A stretch of 64,000 bases of DNA from an uncultured beta proteobacterium (lineage in GTDB: Bacteria > Pseudomonadota > Gammaproteobacteria > Burkholderiales > Burkholderiaceae), in assembly GCA_903875135.1 (NCBI GenBank), contig CAIQUZ010000109.1, positions 124,001 through 188,000 on the forward strand. The letters are read 5' to 3'. The notes beneath the pieces are model-generated. The model saw nothing but the letters and a program-made list of their open reading frames with translations. It ran no database searches and was not told the origin of the DNA. A program made the translations under genes and the position numbers. Shown in pieces: positions 22,981 to 33,529 of the stretch. Numbering within the stretch: the stretch's first letter is position 1; each line of letters opens with the position of its first letter.

Positions 22981-24390
22981 TTAAGCAATTTTACGCACAT
23001 CCACAAAATGCCCTTCAATTGCTGCTGCCGCTGCCATCGCCGGACTCACTAAATGGGTTCTACCCCCAGCTCCTTGACGACCTTCAAAATTGCGATTTGA
23101 AGTCGATGCACATCTCTCACCAGGCTCGAGCCGGTCAGCGTTCATCGCCAAACACATGGAGCATCCAGGTTCACGCCATTCGAATCCAGCCGCTTTAAAT
23201 AATAAATCTAAACCTTCTTTTTCGGCCTGAGCTTTTACAAGGCCTGAACCAGGAACGACTAGAGCTAACCTCACATTGGGGGCAACCTTTTTACCTAGTC
23301 GTTCAACCACTTTGGCAGCAGCACGAATATCTTCAATACGACTATTGGTGCATGAACCAATAAAAACTTTATCAATCATGATCGAATCAATCGTCATATT
23401 TGGTGTTAAATCCATGTAAACCAATGCCCGCTCAATCGCTGATCGTTTGTTAGGGTCTTTTTCTTTATCAGGATCTGGAATCCGATCATCAATCGATAAA
23501 ACCATTTCAGGTGAAGTACCCCATGTGACTTGTGGCTTAATCTCTTCAGCTCTTAGTGTGACCACTTGATCAAATTTTGCATCAGAGTCAGAGTGCAGAC
23601 TTCGCCAATATTGAATCGCAAGACTCCAAGCTTGACCAGATGGGGAGTAAGGGCGATGCTGAACATAGTCTATCGTTTTTTCATCGACTGCTACCAAGCC
23701 AGCTCGAGCCCCCGCCTCTATGGCCATATTGCAGACTGTCATTCGACCCTCTATCGATAACTGACTAATGGCTTCCCCAGCAAATTCGATGGTATGTCCA
23801 GTTCCGCCAGCCGTACCAATTTTGCCAATAATCGCTAAAACAATATCTTTGGCAGTGCAGCCTAAAGGCAGCTTTCCATCGACGCGAATTAACATATTTT
23901 TACTTTTTTTCATGAGCAAAGTCTGAGTGGCCAGTACATGCTCAACTTCCGAGGTACCAATACCAAACGCTAATGCCCCAAAAGCACCGTGAGTACTCGT
24001 ATGAGAGTCCCCACAAACTATCGTCATACCAGGCAACGTAGCACCCTGCTCAGGACCTATTACATGCACTATACCTTGACGTAAATCATGCATTTTGTAC
24101 TGAGTAATACCCAAGCGATCACAATTGGTATCCAAGGTATCAACTTGCAACTTAGAAATGGGATCACTAATCCCTTCAGAACGATCGGTCGTTGGGACGT
24201 TATGGTCAGAAACGGCTAAATTGGCAGAGTTTCTCCACAATGAACGATCCGCAATTTGCAAACCTTCAAATGCTTGAGGGCTTGTTACCTCATGCAAAAG
24301 ATGACGATCAATATACAAAACAGATGTTCCGTCTTCTTCTGCGTGGACCACATGGTCGTCCCAAAGTTTGTCATATAAGGTACGTGCCAT
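22981..24390 (-). CDS. leuC: 3-isopropylmalate dehydratase large subunit
   Basis: [39 protein letters not shown]. Confidence 0.97.
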   Translation of the reverse strand: MARTLYDKLWDDHVVHAEEDGTSVLYIDRHLLHEVTSPQAFEGLQIADRSLWRNSANLAVSDHNVPTTDRSEGISDPISKLQVDTLDTNCDRLGITQYKMHDLRQGIVHVIGPEQGATLPGMTIVCGDSHTSTHGAFGALAFGIGTSEVEHVLATQTLLMKKSKNMLIRVDGKLPLGCTAKDIVLAIIGKIGTAGGTGHTIEFAGEAISQLSIEGRMTVCNMAIEAGARAGLVAVDEKTIDYVQHRPYSPSGQAWSLAIQYWRSLHSDSDAKFDQVVTLRAEEIKPQVTWGTSPEMVLSIDDRIPDPDKEKDPNKRSAIERALVYMDLTPNMTIDSIMIDKVFIGSCTNSRIEDIRAAAKVVERLGKKVAPNVRLALVVPGSGLVKAQAEKEGLDLLFKAAGFEWREPGCSMCLAMNADRLEPGERCASTSNRNFEGRQGAGGRTHLVSPAMAAAAAIEGHFVDVRKIA

Positions 24391-24402
24391 GCAATCTCCT
24401 AG

Positions 24403-25713
24403 TTAGCGTTTTGTGATAGGTGGTACTGTCCGTGTCGTGTATCCATTAAATAATTGACGTGGACGTCCTATTTTATACTCAGGATCAGTAATCATCTCTT
24501 CCCACTGAGCAATCCAACCAACAGTTCTTGCCAAAGAGAAAATACAAGTAAACATTTCAGTTGGAATACCTAGCGCACGTTGGACAATACCCGAGTAAAA
24601 GTCAACGTTCGGGTATAACTTGCGACTGACAAAATATTCGTCTTCTAAAGCAATCTTCTCGAGTGTCATGGCCAATTTAAACAGTGGATCATCCTGCAGC
24701 CCCATTTCATTGAGCACCTCATAGCAGGTATCACGCATCAGCTTAGCGCGTGGATCAAAGTTTTTGTACACACGATGTCCAAAGCCCATTAAACGAACTC
24801 CAGAGTCCTTGTCTTTGACTTGCGCAATAAATTCACCAATTTTATCAACACCACCCATTTTTTGGATGTTTTCTAACATCTGTAAACAAGCTTCATTGGC
24901 ACCGCCATGCGCAGGTCCCCATAAGCAAGCAACACCAGCAGCAATGGCAGCAAATGGATTTGTGCCAGAGGACCCTGCCAAACGTACCGTCGATGTCGAA
25001 GCATTTTGTTCGTGATCTGCATGCAAAATAAAAATTCGGTCTAACGCACGGACCAAAACTTCATTGACGACATACTCTTCACAAGGATTGGCAAACATCA
25101 TTCTCATGAAATTCGCTGTATAAGATAAATTATTCTGAGGATAAATAAATGGCTGGCCAATGGAGTACTTATAAGACATTGCTACAAGAGTAGGCATTTT
25201 TGCAATCAAGCGAATCTGAGCAATGTCTCTTACGGTTGAGTCCGTATAATCTAAACCATCATGGTAGAACGCCGCCATTGCTCCAACTAAGCCAGTTAAT
25301 ACAGCCATTGGATGCGCATCACGTCGAAAACCACGTAAAAAGAATTGCATCTGCTCGTGGACCATCGTATGGTGCATGACTAAGTTTTCAAACTTATTCT
25401 TCTGCTCAGCATTTGGAAGCTCTTTATTTAAGAGCAAATAACAAGTCTCTAAAAAATCACAATTCTCAGCAAGATCCTGAATTTGATAACCACGATATAA
25501 CAATTCACCTTTGTCACCATCAATGAACGTGATTTGTGAATTACATGAGGCTGTGGACATAAAACCCGGATCATAGGTAAATTTACCTGATTGACCGTAT
25601 AACTTACGAATATCTATCACATCGGGACCAACTGTGCCTTTATAAATGGGCATTTCAATGGCTGGGGATCCATCAGAAAAAGATAAGGTTGCTTTTATAT
25701 CAGAGGGGGTCAT
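24403..25713 (-). CDS. gltA: Citrate synthase
   Basis: [39 protein letters not shown]. Confidence 0.97.
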   Translation of the reverse strand: MTPSDIKATLSFSDGSPAIEMPIYKGTVGPDVIDIRKLYGQSGKFTYDPGFMSTASCNSQITFIDGDKGELLYRGYQIQDLAENCDFLETCYLLLNKELPNAEQKNKFENLVMHHTMVHEQMQFFLRGFRRDAHPMAVLTGLVGAMAAFYHDGLDYTDSTVRDIAQIRLIAKMPTLVAMSYKYSIGQPFIYPQNNLSYTANFMRMMFANPCEEYVVNEVLVRALDRIFILHADHEQNASTSTVRLAGSSGTNPFAAIAAGVACLWGPAHGGANEACLQMLENIQKMGGVDKIGEFIAQVKDKDSGVRLMGFGHRVYKNFDPRAKLMRDTCYEVLNEMGLQDDPLFKLAMTLEKIALEDEYFVSRKLYPNVDFYSGIVQRALGIPTEMFTCIFSLARTVGWIAQWEEMITDPEYKIGRPRQLFNGYTTRTVPPITKR

Positions 25714-25800
25714 TTTAAGGTTCCTTACTAATTAATCATTATATTCATTTGGTAAAACTCTATTATTTCGTAATAGCTAGTCCATCTTAAACAGAAATTT

Positions 25801-26058
25801 TTACAGTTGCCGTAATTTACTGAGAACGCCCTTTAATTCGGGAGTATCTAATGCGCCCTCAGGCTCTTTACGACTTAAAAATAAGTCTAAGAGATCATTG
25901 TCGCTTAAGTCAAATAACTGATCTAGCAAGAATACATCTTCGTTATTTAACTGCTCAGCATAGCGCTTAAAAAATCGCTCAATAATCAAATCATTTTCCA
26001 GCAAACCCCTTCTAGCGCTCCAACGTAGCCGAGAAAGGATTTGTGAATCAATCGTCAT
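25801..26058 (-). CDS. sdhE: Succinate dehydrogenase assembly factor SdhE
   Basis: LRWSARRGLLENDLIIERF (RGxxE flavinylation factor motif); next to sdhB. Confidence 0.92.
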   Translation of the reverse strand: MTIDSQILSRLRWSARRGLLENDLIIERFFKRYAEQLNNEDVFLLDQLFDLSDNDLLDLFLSRKEPEGALDTPELKGVLSKLRQL

Positions 26059-26765
26059 ACTGCCCGACGAACCATCAACTCTTTAATCTTACCAATGGCC
26101 TTAGTTGGGTTTAATCCCTTCGGGCATACATCAACACAGTTCATGATGGTATGGCACCGGAATAAACGATATGGATCTTCTAAATTATCAAGGCGCTCGC
26201 TCGTTACCTGATCACGACTATCCGCTATAAATCGATAGGCTTGCAACAATCCAGCAGGTCCAACAAATTTATCAGGATTCCACCAAAATGATGGACAAGC
26301 AGTCGAGCAAGAAGCACACAAAATACACTCGTACAAACCATTTAATTCATCACGTTCTTCAGGTGATTGTAAACGCTCCTTTTCTGGAGGTGGCGTGTCA
26401 TTCACCAAATAAGGGCGTATCGAATGATATTGTTTGAAGAAGTTGGTCATGTCAACAATCAAATCACGCACTACAGGCAAGCCAGGCAATGGACGTAAAG
26501 TAATCTTGTTTGGCAAAGTGAGCATATTGGTTAAGCACGCTAAGCCATTTTTTCCATTAATATTCATGGCATCTGATCCACAAACACCCTCACGGCAAGA
26601 GCGACGGAAAGTCAATGTCTCATCTAACTTCTTCAGCTTCATCAACGCATCTAACAACATTCTCTCACTACCATCTAACTCTAGCTCATAGGACTGCATA
26701 CGAGGTGCAGCATCTTGATCTGGATCGTAGCGATATACTTCAAAAATTCTTGTTTGACTCATCAT
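26055..26765 (-). CDS. sdhB: Succinate dehydrogenase iron-sulfur subunit
   Basis: SCREGVCGSDAMNINGKNGLAC, CILCASCSTACPS. Confidence 0.97.
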   Translation of the reverse strand: MMSQTRIFEVYRYDPDQDAAPRMQSYELELDGSERMLLDALMKLKKLDETLTFRRSCREGVCGSDAMNINGKNGLACLTNMLTLPNKITLRPLPGLPVVRDLIVDMTNFFKQYHSIRPYLVNDTPPPEKERLQSPEERDELNGLYECILCASCSTACPSFWWNPDKFVGPAGLLQAYRFIADSRDQVTSERLDNLEDPYRLFRCHTIMNCVDVCPKGLNPTKAIGKIKELMVRRAV

Positions 26766-26772
26766 TAACCTC

Positions 26773-28551
26773 TTAGAAAGTACGTACTTTAGGTGGAATA
26801 GATTCAGCTGTTAAAGGCTGCAGATTGACTGGCTTGTATTCCATGCGATTATTTTCTTTAAACCACAATGAGTGCTTCATCCAGTTCACATCATCACGAT
26901 TTGGGCAGTCATCATGTGCATGCGCGCCACGACTTTCTTGTCTAGCCGCAGCTGAATACATCGTTGAGTTAGCAGCCTCAACAATGTTGGCAAGTTCTAG
27001 AGCTTCCACCCGTGCAGTATTAAATATCTTGGATTTGTCTTTGAGGTGAATATGCTTCGCTTTTTCAGTCAACTCAGCCATCTTCGCAACACCCTCATCC
27101 ATGATTTTTTGCGTTCTAAATACACCGCAATGTTTTTGCATCGTATTACGAATTTCATTAGCAACGTCTTGGGTATACTCGCCAGAGCTTGAATTGTCTA
27201 AGAGCGCTAATCTTGATAATGAATAATCTGCTGCATCAGCAGGCATTGGTTTATGCTCTTTTTGCTTGAGTGCTGTCGATACGACGTGATTACCTGCCGC
27301 ACGACCAAACACCAGAAGATCGAGCAAGGAATTAGTGCCTAAACGATTGGCACCATGTACGGAAACACAAGAACATTCACCAACTGCATAAAAACCATTC
27401 ACAAGGGTATTCGGATCACCATTTTTAGGAGCGACAACCTGACCATGAATATTCGTTGGAATACCACCCATTTGATAATGGATTGTTGGCACTACAGGAA
27501 TCGGTTCTTTAGTGACGTCCACGTTTGCAAAATTAATACCAATTTCATAAACAGATGGCAAACGCTTATGAATTGTTTCAGCTCCAATGTGTGTCAAATC
27601 TAATACTACATGGTCGCCATTTGGACCACAACCACGACCCTCTTTAATCTCTTGATCCATCGCCCTAGACACAAAATCCCGCGGGGCTAAATCTTTCAGT
27701 GTAGGAGCATAGCGCTCCATAAAACGCTCACCGTCTTTATTTCTTAAAATACCGCCCTCTCCACGACAGCCCTCAGTCAATAAAACTCCAGCGCCAGCTA
27801 CTCCAGTTGGGTGGAATTGCCAAAATTCCATATCCTCTAGGGGGATTCCAGCACGGGCTGTCATGCCCATACCGTCACCAGTATTAATAAAGGCATTCGT
27901 TGAGGCTTGCCAAATACGACCAGCACCACCGGTGGCAAACATCGTGCACTTTGCCTCTAAAATATGAATATCACCCGTCTCCATCTCCATAGCGGTAACA
28001 CCAATCACATCGCCTTCTGCATCACGAATTAAATCCAAAGCCATCCATTCGACAAAGAATTGCGTTCTCGCGCGAACGTTTCGTTGATAAAGTGTATGTA
28101 ACATCGCATGACCAGTTCTGTCAGCCGCCGCACAAGCGCGTTGAACAGCCTTCTCACCATAGTTGGCGGTATGGCCACCAAATGGGCGCTGGTAGATCGT
28201 ACCGTCCGCATTACGATCAAAGGGCATACCAAAATGCTCAAGTTCATAAACGACTTTAGGTGCTTCACGACACATAAATTCAATCGCGTCCTGATCACCT
28301 AGCCAATCCGATCCTTTAATCGTGTCGTAAAAGTGATAGTGCCAATTATCTTCACTCATATTACCCAGTGAAGCACCAATACCACCTTGTGCAGCAACCG
28401 TATGTGACCTGGTCGGAAATACTTTCGATAAGACCGCAACGTTTAGACCAGCTTCGGCCAATTGTAAAGATGCGCGCATGCCAGCGCCACCGGCTCCAAC
28501 AATCACGACATCAAAACGTCGACGTGGAATAGCTGATTTGATAGCTGCCAT
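26773..28551 (-). CDS. sdhA: Succinate dehydrogenase flavoprotein subunit
   Basis: VVIVGAGGAGMRASLQL, RSHTVAAQGGIGASL. Confidence 0.97.
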   Translation of the reverse strand: MAAIKSAIPRRRFDVVIVGAGGAGMRASLQLAEAGLNVAVLSKVFPTRSHTVAAQGGIGASLGNMSEDNWHYHFYDTIKGSDWLGDQDAIEFMCREAPKVVYELEHFGMPFDRNADGTIYQRPFGGHTANYGEKAVQRACAAADRTGHAMLHTLYQRNVRARTQFFVEWMALDLIRDAEGDVIGVTAMEMETGDIHILEAKCTMFATGGAGRIWQASTNAFINTGDGMGMTARAGIPLEDMEFWQFHPTGVAGAGVLLTEGCRGEGGILRNKDGERFMERYAPTLKDLAPRDFVSRAMDQEIKEGRGCGPNGDHVVLDLTHIGAETIHKRLPSVYEIGINFANVDVTKEPIPVVPTIHYQMGGIPTNIHGQVVAPKNGDPNTLVNGFYAVGECSCVSVHGANRLGTNSLLDLLVFGRAAGNHVVSTALKQKEHKPMPADAADYSLSRLALLDNSSSGEYTQDVANEIRNTMQKHCGVFRTQKIMDEGVAKMAELTEKAKHIHLKDKSKIFNTARVEALELANIVEAANSTMYSAAARQESRGAHAHDDCPNRDDVNWMKHSLWFKENNRMEYKPVNLQPLTAESIPPKVRTF

Positions 28552-28917
28552 TTAAACCCTCCAAAGAATTTGAGCTGTGTAGCCAGCACAACCGACTAGC
28601 CACAATACAGTAAAAGCTTGCAATGCTAAACGAACACCAGCAGACGCTATGTAATCCATCCAAATATCACGAATACCTACCCAAGCGTGATAGAACAAAC
28701 TCAAGAGTGCGAGGAAAGTAAGAATCTTCATCAATTGATTGGCGAAGAGGCTCGCCCAACCCTCATAAGAAGCATTGCCAAACAGGAGATAAACCACTAA
28801 AAGAACCACGGTAAATATCACCATAATTACGGCAGTAACACGTTGCAGTAACCATTCAGTCAGACCGTAATGGGCTCCGACAACAAGTCGATTGGCACCA
28901 ATGTTATTTTTTGACAT
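28552..28917 (-). CDS. sdhD: Succinate dehydrogenase membrane anchor subunit
   Basis: Three TM segments with HAWVGIRDIWMDY; sdh operon. Confidence 0.93.
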   Translation of the reverse strand: MSKNNIGANRLVVGAHYGLTEWLLQRVTAVIMVIFTVVLLVVYLLFGNASYEGWASLFANQLMKILTFLALLSLFYHAWVGIRDIWMDYIASAGVRLALQAFTVLWLVGCAGYTAQILWRV

Positions 28918-28926
28918 GTGTCGCCC

Positions 28927-29352
28927 TCAAAATAAATTAAAAAGTTTAGCCGCCAAAATTATAGTGAGAGATAAACTCACAGCTAGGACGGTAATTGCAG
29001 ACTTCTGGATTTGATCTTTTTCAATACCACGGTGTGTATCAAGCATTAAAAAACGAATTCCTGCACAAAAGTGATGTAAGAAAGCCCAAATCAAAGCCAA
29101 TATAAAGAGCTTAGCTAGTGGATGACCAACAATCTGAGAGAAGGTAATAAAACTTAATTCAGAACTGATGCTCTTATCAAATAAGTACAAAATAATCGGT
29201 AAAGATAAAAACAAGAGTGCCCCGCTAACACGGTGCAATATAGAGACTTTACCCGACCAAGGTAGTTTATAAGAAGTGAGAATTTGACCGTATCCAATAT
29301 TTTTGAATTCAGGCCGAGCCTTTTTAGGGCTAGCATCAACTGTGTCAGACAT
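28927..29352 (-). CDS. sdhC: Succinate dehydrogenase cytochrome b556 subunit
   Basis: HRVSGALLFLSLPIILYLF and FLHHFCAGIRFLMLD haem-ligand region. Confidence 0.93.
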   Translation of the reverse strand: MSDTVDASPKKARPEFKNIGYGQILTSYKLPWSGKVSILHRVSGALLFLSLPIILYLFDKSISSELSFITFSQIVGHPLAKLFILALIWAFLHHFCAGIRFLMLDTHRGIEKDQIQKSAITVLAVSLSLTIILAAKLFNLF

Positions 29353-29413
29353 GTTGTACCTTTTGCTGTGATTGCACTGTTAAAAAACTATTTTCATTAT
29401 TAATATTGACAAA

Positions 29414-29441
29414 ATTATATGTAAATTTAACTTACATCCAA
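29414..29441 (-). promoter_or_regulatory. Predicted sigma70 promoter for sdhC (minus strand TTGGAT-N16-TATAAT) with an ATGTAA/TTACAT palindrome in the spacer
   Basis: Minus-strand read TTGGATGTAAGTTAAATTTACATATAAT, about 60-90 bp upstream of the sdhC start. Confidence 0.5.
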
Positions 29442-29841
29442 TTTTATAATATTTAATTTTGTCATATCCTGTGAATTTATGGAATATTGCGTTCTAAAAA
29501 CTTGAGTTAAATAATCAATTAAGCTTGTTTATGAACTCGCCTAAGATATGATAATCCTTTGTGAGATATTGAGCTGAGCGAAGCTCAATTGTGACATTGG
29601 GATTGGTGATTCACTCATGATGTCGAACAAGAATCAATCCCTATTTCCCCTATTAGAGATTGATACAGACACCCTAGCAACGATGTTAAATCGGTCATTA
29701 AAAGGCAAATCCATCAGCAAACCATCTAAATTGTCATGTTGAGTTTTCATAATGTTTATCATAGAAGCACAATTTGATAAAAAATATTCTTAATTTTTAT
29801 CTCTTACCCGTTTTTATCATTTATTTATATTGGAGTTAATC

Positions 29842-30828
29842 ATGTCAAAAGCCCCTCTTCGAGTTGCAGTCACCGGCGCAGCCGGACAAATTGGATATTC
29901 CTTATTATTTCGTATCGCTAATGGTGATATGTTAGGAAAAGATCAACCAGTCTTCCTGCAATTATTAGAAATCCCTGATGAAAAAGCACAAAAAGCATTA
30001 ACTGGGGTCATGATGGAGTTAGACGATTGCGCTTTTCCTTTGTTAGCTGGCATGACAGCACATGGTGATCCAATGACGGCCTTTAAAGATATTGACTTTG
30101 CCGTGCTCGTCGGCGCTCGTCCACGTGGTCCAGGCATGGAAAGAAAAGACCTGCTTTCTGCTAATGCCCAAATCTTTACCGCGCAAGGTAAAGCACTCAA
30201 CGCGGTGGCCAAAAGAACAGTAAAAACATTAGTTGTTGGGAATCCAGCTAATACCAATGCCTATATCGCCATGAAGTCTGCACCAGATCTTCCAGCGAAG
30301 AACTTTACCGCAATGTTACGTCTGGATCATAATCGTGCCCTCTCTCAACTCGCCTCTAAATCCAATACAGCCGTAGCAGATATTGAAAAACTGGTTGTGT
30401 GGGGAAACCATAGCCCAACGATGTATCCGGACTATCGTTTTGCGACTGTAGGTGGAAAAGCCATCAAAGATTTGATTAATGATGAAGAATGGAATAAGAA
30501 TGTATTTTTACCGACTGTTGGTAAACGTGGAGCGGCTATTATCGATGCTCGCGGCCTCTCTTCAGCGGCCTCAGCTGCCAACGCAGCCATTGATCATATG
30601 CATGACTGGCACCTTGGTACCAACGGTAAATGGGTAACTATGGGCGTACCTTCAGATGGCTCTTATGGCATTCCTGCTGAAGTGATGTACGGTGTTCCCG
30701 TTACTTGTGCAAACGGTGAATATACTGTGATTAAAGATTTGGCGATCGACGATTACTCTCGCGAAAGAATGGATTTCACACTCAAGGAGTTATTAGAAGA
30801 GCAAGATGGCGTCAAACACCTACTATAA
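29842..30828 (+). CDS. mdh: Malate dehydrogenase (ATG at 29842 preferred; the TTG at 29830 would put the GGAG ribosome site inside the ORF)
   Basis: [38 protein letters not shown]. Confidence 0.96.
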   Translation: MSKAPLRVAVTGAAGQIGYSLLFRIANGDMLGKDQPVFLQLLEIPDEKAQKALTGVMMELDDCAFPLLAGMTAHGDPMTAFKDIDFAVLVGARPRGPGMERKDLLSANAQIFTAQGKALNAVAKRTVKTLVVGNPANTNAYIAMKSAPDLPAKNFTAMLRLDHNRALSQLASKSNTAVADIEKLVVWGNHSPTMYPDYRFATVGGKAIKDLINDEEWNKNVFLPTVGKRGAAIIDARGLSSAASAANAAIDHMHDWHLGTNGKWVTMGVPSDGSYGIPAEVMYGVPVTCANGEYTVIKDLAIDDYSRERMDFTLKELLEEQDGVKHLL

Positions 30829-31818
30829 GTGTCGTTAATCCATCCAGCGCAGGCCCTTTTTGACGGTAAGGTTCCTAAAACCTTACCAGTCTGCGATCAC
30901 TATTGCGGGACTGAAGTCCGTATGAAAAAAGCGATGGCCCTGCAATCTGAAATGGGACCTTGCTTTGACATCACCTTCGATTGTGAAGATGGTGCTCCGG
31001 TTGGCTCTGAAGAAGCTCATGCCCACTTGGTGGCTAATTTAATCAACCATCCAAGTAATGCTTTTGATCGGATCGGTGTGCGGGTGCATGATCCCCAAAG
31101 CCCCCATTTTGATCAAGATTTGCAAATTCTGATCAAAGCTGCAGGTGATCGTCTGGCTTACATCACCATACCTAAAATAGAATCCGCTCAAGATGTGGGT
31201 GCGTTGATTAAAAAAATCAATATCCTAGCCAAACAACATCAAATCTCTCAAGTCATCCCGGTTCATGCACTCATAGAAACTCATGGGGCCTTAGCCGAAG
31301 TCTTTGAGATCGCATCTCATGAGCAAATTGAATGCTTAAGTTTCGGTTTGATGGATTTTGTATCGGCTCATTACGGCGCAATTCCTGCCAGTGCAATGAG
31401 TTCAGAGCAATTCACACACCCACTGGTGACGAGGGCTATGTTAGAAATATCAGCGGCGTGCCATCGACACGCCAAAACCCCATCCCATAATGTCTGTACC
31501 GAAATCAAAGATCTCTCGATCATTGATACCGATTGTCTTACAGCAAAGAATTTTTTTGGCTATACTCGTAAATGGAGTATCCACCCTAACCAGATTCCAG
31601 TAATCGTTGCGGCTTTTGCACCCAAACTGGAGCAAGTGGATGAGGCAATACAGATTTTACAAACAGCCATGGATGCATCATGGGGCCCGATTCAGTTCGA
31701 AGGTAAGTTGCATGATCGAGCCAGTTATCGTTATTATTGGATGTTAATACAGAGAGCGAAAGCTTCAGGGAGACAATTTATGAACCTTACATCATTAACT
31801 TGGTTGAATCATGCTTAA
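30829..31818 (+). CDS. HpcH/HpaI aldolase/citrate lyase beta-like protein (GTG start)
   Basis: DITFDCEDGAPVGSEEAHAHLV, CitE-like fold; immediately after mdh. Confidence 0.88.
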   Translation: MSLIHPAQALFDGKVPKTLPVCDHYCGTEVRMKKAMALQSEMGPCFDITFDCEDGAPVGSEEAHAHLVANLINHPSNAFDRIGVRVHDPQSPHFDQDLQILIKAAGDRLAYITIPKIESAQDVGALIKKINILAKQHQISQVIPVHALIETHGALAEVFEIASHEQIECLSFGLMDFVSAHYGAIPASAMSSEQFTHPLVTRAMLEISAACHRHAKTPSHNVCTEIKDLSIIDTDCLTAKNFFGYTRKWSIHPNQIPVIVAAFAPKLEQVDEAIQILQTAMDASWGPIQFEGKLHDRASYRYYWMLIQRAKASGRQFMNLTSLTWLNHA

Positions 31819-32302
31819 ATATATTTTTAACCTAAAACAAGACAGCAAGCCGACGAAACACTTCTTCTCACGATGTTTTATGTTGAGCCTATTTGCCAGC
31901 GTTATGACACTGATTCATTTATCAGACGCCAGTGCTCAAAGCTCCAAGAAACCATCCAATACCAACTCAAATACTAATGTTCCAAGCGATGAGAAAAAGT
32001 ATGACTTACTGAAAAGTGCACAAGAAACGATTTGGACCTGTGAAAATAATATTGTGGTGAAAACCTCCAACATCGGCAATAGTTATTTGCTGCTATTTAA
32101 TAAAAAACTCTTTACGATGACAGGTATTGAAGCCTTGAACGGAGTCTCCCATTTTACTGATATGGCAAGCAAATTCGACTGGTTCATTATTCCGGGTAAA
32201 GCCATGCTGTTCGATAGTAAGGCTGGTCAACGTCTCTTAGACTATTGTCAAACCCCTGAAATGAAAAACATCAAACTACCCGAATCCAACTTAATGAAAT
32301 AA
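31811..32302 (+). CDS. Secreted hypothetical protein
   Basis: N-terminal hydrophobic signal; ORF overlaps preceding stop. Confidence 0.65.
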   Translation: MLKYIFNLKQDSKPTKHFFSRCFMLSLFASVMTLIHLSDASAQSSKKPSNTNSNTNVPSDEKKYDLLKSAQETIWTCENNIVVKTSNIGNSYLLLFNKKLFTMTGIEALNGVSHFTDMASKFDWFIIPGKAMLFDSKAGQRLLDYCQTPEMKNIKLPESNLMK

Positions 32303-33529
32303 AAGTTGTTGTGCCGGAGTGTCTGCGGGCATTTCGGCATGCACGACATCTGCCGAACGATTCGAGAATAAAGGTACACCACAGTCTTCACACATTTCTG
32401 GGGTAAATAACATGGCATGCTTAAACACATCTCCTACCCCAGCACCATGAAGCGTGTCAGCGATCAATTCAACCGTCGTATTACTTGCACCACCATCCTC
32501 GATATCCTCTACAGACACGGACTCACGATCATAAAGTGGCCAAACAACGCCGTAGATAATTTCCGGATGACCTTTGATGGCAAATGAAATCCGAAATTCA
32601 TCCGTCATTTCCTGGCCAAATGGCGCAACAACACAAGATAACTCAGCTGGCGAAACACCTAATGTAGACTCCAAATAATTAACCGCAGCAATCAAACTCA
32701 AAGGCCTCACTTTTTTGTCTGCTTCACGACAATTGGTGAAAAAAGCATCCGGTAAAAGAATCTCATATTCACATCCAGGTAACAATTCTGTTAACACAGA
32801 TGCCATTGCAGCCTGCCAGCGCTTTAATGCAATATTGCGTTCCACTTTCAATTGCTCTTCTTCTTGCCATACAAAAATTGATTTTCCAGATTGAACGGCT
32901 ACTGCACAAAGAATAAAACGCGGATCTGCCAATACTGGAATAGTTTCTGGCATACCTTTTAGCTCATAAACAACATCGGCTTGTTCGATCGCCGACTTGG
33001 CCATTTTTTCTAACAAAATTCTTGTTTGTGAGTGTGACTGAGGAATTTGATCAATACTGTATAACCAAGGAACTATCGAAAGATTTGCGTGCTGAGCAAT
33101 GATGAGATCTTTCAAATACTCAACAGTTTCTGCAATCAGCGGTGTACGAATTGGCCCCGATGGAATCGTATATCGAGTTTGGGCAATAATGGGAATTGCC
33201 AATAAAAGTACTTCGTACATTTGACCATCATGTTCATATGATACGGATTCTGCTGCCGTCTCAATCGAGTCTGCCAAAATTTCAAAAGCAGGTGTTTGGC
33301 TTTTAAAAGTTTGATCTAGTGCCGCTTCCAAAACTGCTTGATGTTGATTTACAAGCAATCGATTTAACCGCTCAAAAATCTTTTTTTCCCAGTAGTTGTC
33401 TTCTAACTTACTACCTGATGAAGCAAGTGCTAAGACTTCAGCAACTAACTTTTCAACTTCAGGTGAAGTCCTAGTTTTGGGCGCCAATCGCGTAGTAATG
33501 GATTTCATCGACGTTTTAGTAATGGGCAT
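32291..33529 (-). CDS. Hypothetical protein, DUF2863-like
   Basis: Long ORF, co-directional with yaaA; family assignment from memory of betaproteobacterial proteins. Confidence 0.65.
   Translation of the reverse strand: MPITKTSMKSITTRLAPKTRTSPEVEKLVAEVLALASSGSKLEDNYWEKKIFERLNRLLVNQHQAVLEAALDQTFKSQTPAFEILADSIETAAESVSYEHDGQMYEVLLLAIPIIAQTRYTIPSGPIRTPLIAETVEYLKDLIIAQHANLSIVPWLYSIDQIPQSHSQTRILLEKMAKSAIEQADVVYELKGMPETIPVLADPRFILCAVAVQSGKSIFVWQEEEQLKVERNIALKRWQAAMASVLTELLPGCEYEILLPDAFFTNCREADKKVRPLSLIAAVNYLESTLGVSPAELSCVVAPFGQEMTDEFRISFAIKGHPEIIYGVVWPLYDRESVSVEDIEDGGASNTTVELIADTLHGAGVGDVFKHAMLFTPEMCEDCGVPLFSNRSADVVHAEMPADTPAQQLLFH

Noticed and set aside
22842-23198. 118-aa + strand ORF
   Set aside because: Antisense to the lipoprotein and leuC, whose coding potential is certain.
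29830-29841. TTG-initiated extension of mdh
   Set aside because: The GGAG ribosome-binding sequence lies inside the extension; ATG at 29842 fits better.
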